From: Lacustribacter sp964460315
GTDB lineage: Bacteria > Pseudomonadota > Gammaproteobacteria > Burkholderiales > Burkholderiaceae_A
Direction: 5' to 3'
DNA: 15,450 nucleotides
NCBI GenBank assembly: GCA_964460315.1
Contig: CAYWPQ010000030.1
Span: forward strand, 1-15,450
The notes below the pieces were generated by a model. That model was given only the letters and a program-made list of their open reading frames with translations. It was not told where the DNA came from and ran no database searches. Shown piece after piece: positions 14,752 through 15,450 of the stretch (the stretch's first letter is position 1; each line of letters opens with the position of its first letter). The translations under genes and the position numbers were made by a program.

Positions 14752-14758
14752 TCGGTCT

Positions 14759-15450
14759 ATGAATTCGCACCATTCTAGCCATCAAGAGCCCATCGATCAG
14801 GCCTTCATTCGTTTTGCAATCGATTCCGGCGTGCTTCGTTTTGGCCGCTTCATGACCAAGGCCGGTCGTGAATCACCTTATTTTTTTAATGCCGGGCTTT
14901 TCCATCATGGCGGCATGCTGGGCACTCTGGCGCATTTTTATGCCAAGACTTTTTTGGCTGCCGAGTTTGATGGTCGTCTGAAGGCCGACATGCTTTATGG
15001 CCCAGCTTACAAGGGCATCACGCTGGCCAGTGCAACCGCGGTAGCCCTGGCGCAGCAGGGCCGTGACATTGGTTTTGCCTACAATCGAAAAGAAGTGAAA
15101 GACCACGGTGAGGGCGGGCTGGTGGTGGGGGCTGAGCTCAAAGGCCGGGTACTGATTGTGGATGACGTCATCTCCGCCGGAACCTCCGTGCGTGAGTCGG
15201 TTGAAATTATTCAAGCCCTTGGGGCGACACCGTCGGGGGTCCTGATTGCCTTGGATCGCATGGAGCGAGGTGGAACTGCCGCTGAGCCCACTCCCCATTC
15301 GGCCGTGCAAGAGGTGGAAGATCGTTTTGGCATTCCGGTCATTGCGATCGCAACCCTTGCGGGACTTCTCACCTTCCTGAAAGAGAGTGATCATCCCGAG
15401 CTCTCGCAGCATCAAGAGGCCGTGAAGTCCTATCGCGACCAGTGGGGTGT
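14759..15450 (+). CDS. pyrE: Orotate phosphoribosyltransferase, partial (right edge)
   Basis: PyrE joins orotate to PRPP to make orotidine monophosphate in de novo pyrimidine synthesis. Translation from ATG 14759 gives 230 residues plus two bases with no stop. The core fits the family: FGRFMTKAGRESPYFFNAGLF (29-49), GPAYKGI (81-87), the flexible catalytic loop NRKEVKDHGEGG (109-120) with the lysines and histidine of the E. coli enzyme, and the PRPP motif VLIVDDVISAGTS (131-143). The visible end, YRDQWGV, looks like the normal C-terminus, so probably only the stop or a few residues lie outside. The N-terminus has about ten residues more than E. coli PyrE, rich in His and Ser. No clear Shine-Dalgarno precedes it; the only candidate promoter element is a -10-like TATATT. 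It is divergent from xth. Confidence 0.97.
   Translation, partial: MNSHHSSHQEPIDQAFIRFAIDSGVLRFGRFMTKAGRESPYFFNAGLFHHGGMLGTLAHFYAKTFLAAEFDGRLKADMLYGPAYKGITLASATAVALAQQGRDIGFAYNRKEVKDHGEGGLVVGAELKGRVLIVDDVISAGTSVRESVEIIQALGATPSGVLIALDRMERGGTAAEPTPHSAVQEVEDRFGIPVIAIATLAGLLTFLKESDHPELSQHQEAVKSYRDQWG

Noticed and set aside
14873..15415. Minus-strand frame of 180 codons opposite pyrE
   Set aside because: pyrE is open and motif-complete on the plus strand; the antisense product is not recognisable.

Overview
The window reads as ordinary core chromosome of a betaproteobacterium, probably Burkholderiales or a close relative. This rests on the protein sequences and on the layout of gatCAB divergent from mreBCD-mrdA-rodA; both are inferences from recognised families, since no search was run. 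An exact 100-N gap flanked by a 55-bp duplicated contig end shows that this is a short-read draft scaffold, possibly a metagenome-assembled genome. I saw no prophage, insertion sequence, CRISPR array, tRNA, rRNA or biosynthetic cluster. I also saw no convincing undescribed biological system. The longest gene-free stretch is 65 bases, so there is no intergenic block over 300 bases to describe.

Left part, minus strand, positions 1-4304. gatC, gatA and gatB form a tight operon: gatC/gatA share one base and gatA/gatB overlap by four. They encode the three subunits of the tRNA-dependent amidotransferase. A metallo-beta-lactamase-fold hydrolase follows 44 bases after gatB on the same strand and runs off the left edge, missing only a few C-terminal residues.

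Middle, plus strand, positions 4370-10077. mreB, mreC, mreD, mrdA (PBP2) and rodA form the complete elongasome operon. MreB filaments, the MreC/MreD membrane scaffold, the transpeptidase PBP2 and the SEDS glycosyltransferase RodA together build lateral-wall peptidoglycan in rod-shaped cells. mrdA is interrupted in the assembly by the N gap. Collapsing the 55-bp duplication restores one open frame of 615 residues, so the gene is almost certainly intact.

Right-middle, plus strand, positions 10087-13982. The same-strand run continues with almost no spacing into aceK (isocitrate dehydrogenase kinase/phosphatase, with a consensus Shine-Dalgarno overlapping the rodA stop), a GMC-family FAD oxidoreductase (ATGA overlap with aceK) and a PIN-domain protein (starting directly after the oxidoreductase stop, or up to 42 bases later). 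The whole run from mreB to the PIN gene could be one transcript, joining cell-wall growth with glyoxylate-bypass control; internal promoters cannot be excluded.

Right end. xth (exonuclease III) lies on the minus strand and overlaps the PIN gene tail-to-tail by 71 bases. pyrE (orotate phosphoribosyltransferase) starts divergently only 34 bases from xth and runs off the right edge at or within a few residues of its normal C-terminus.
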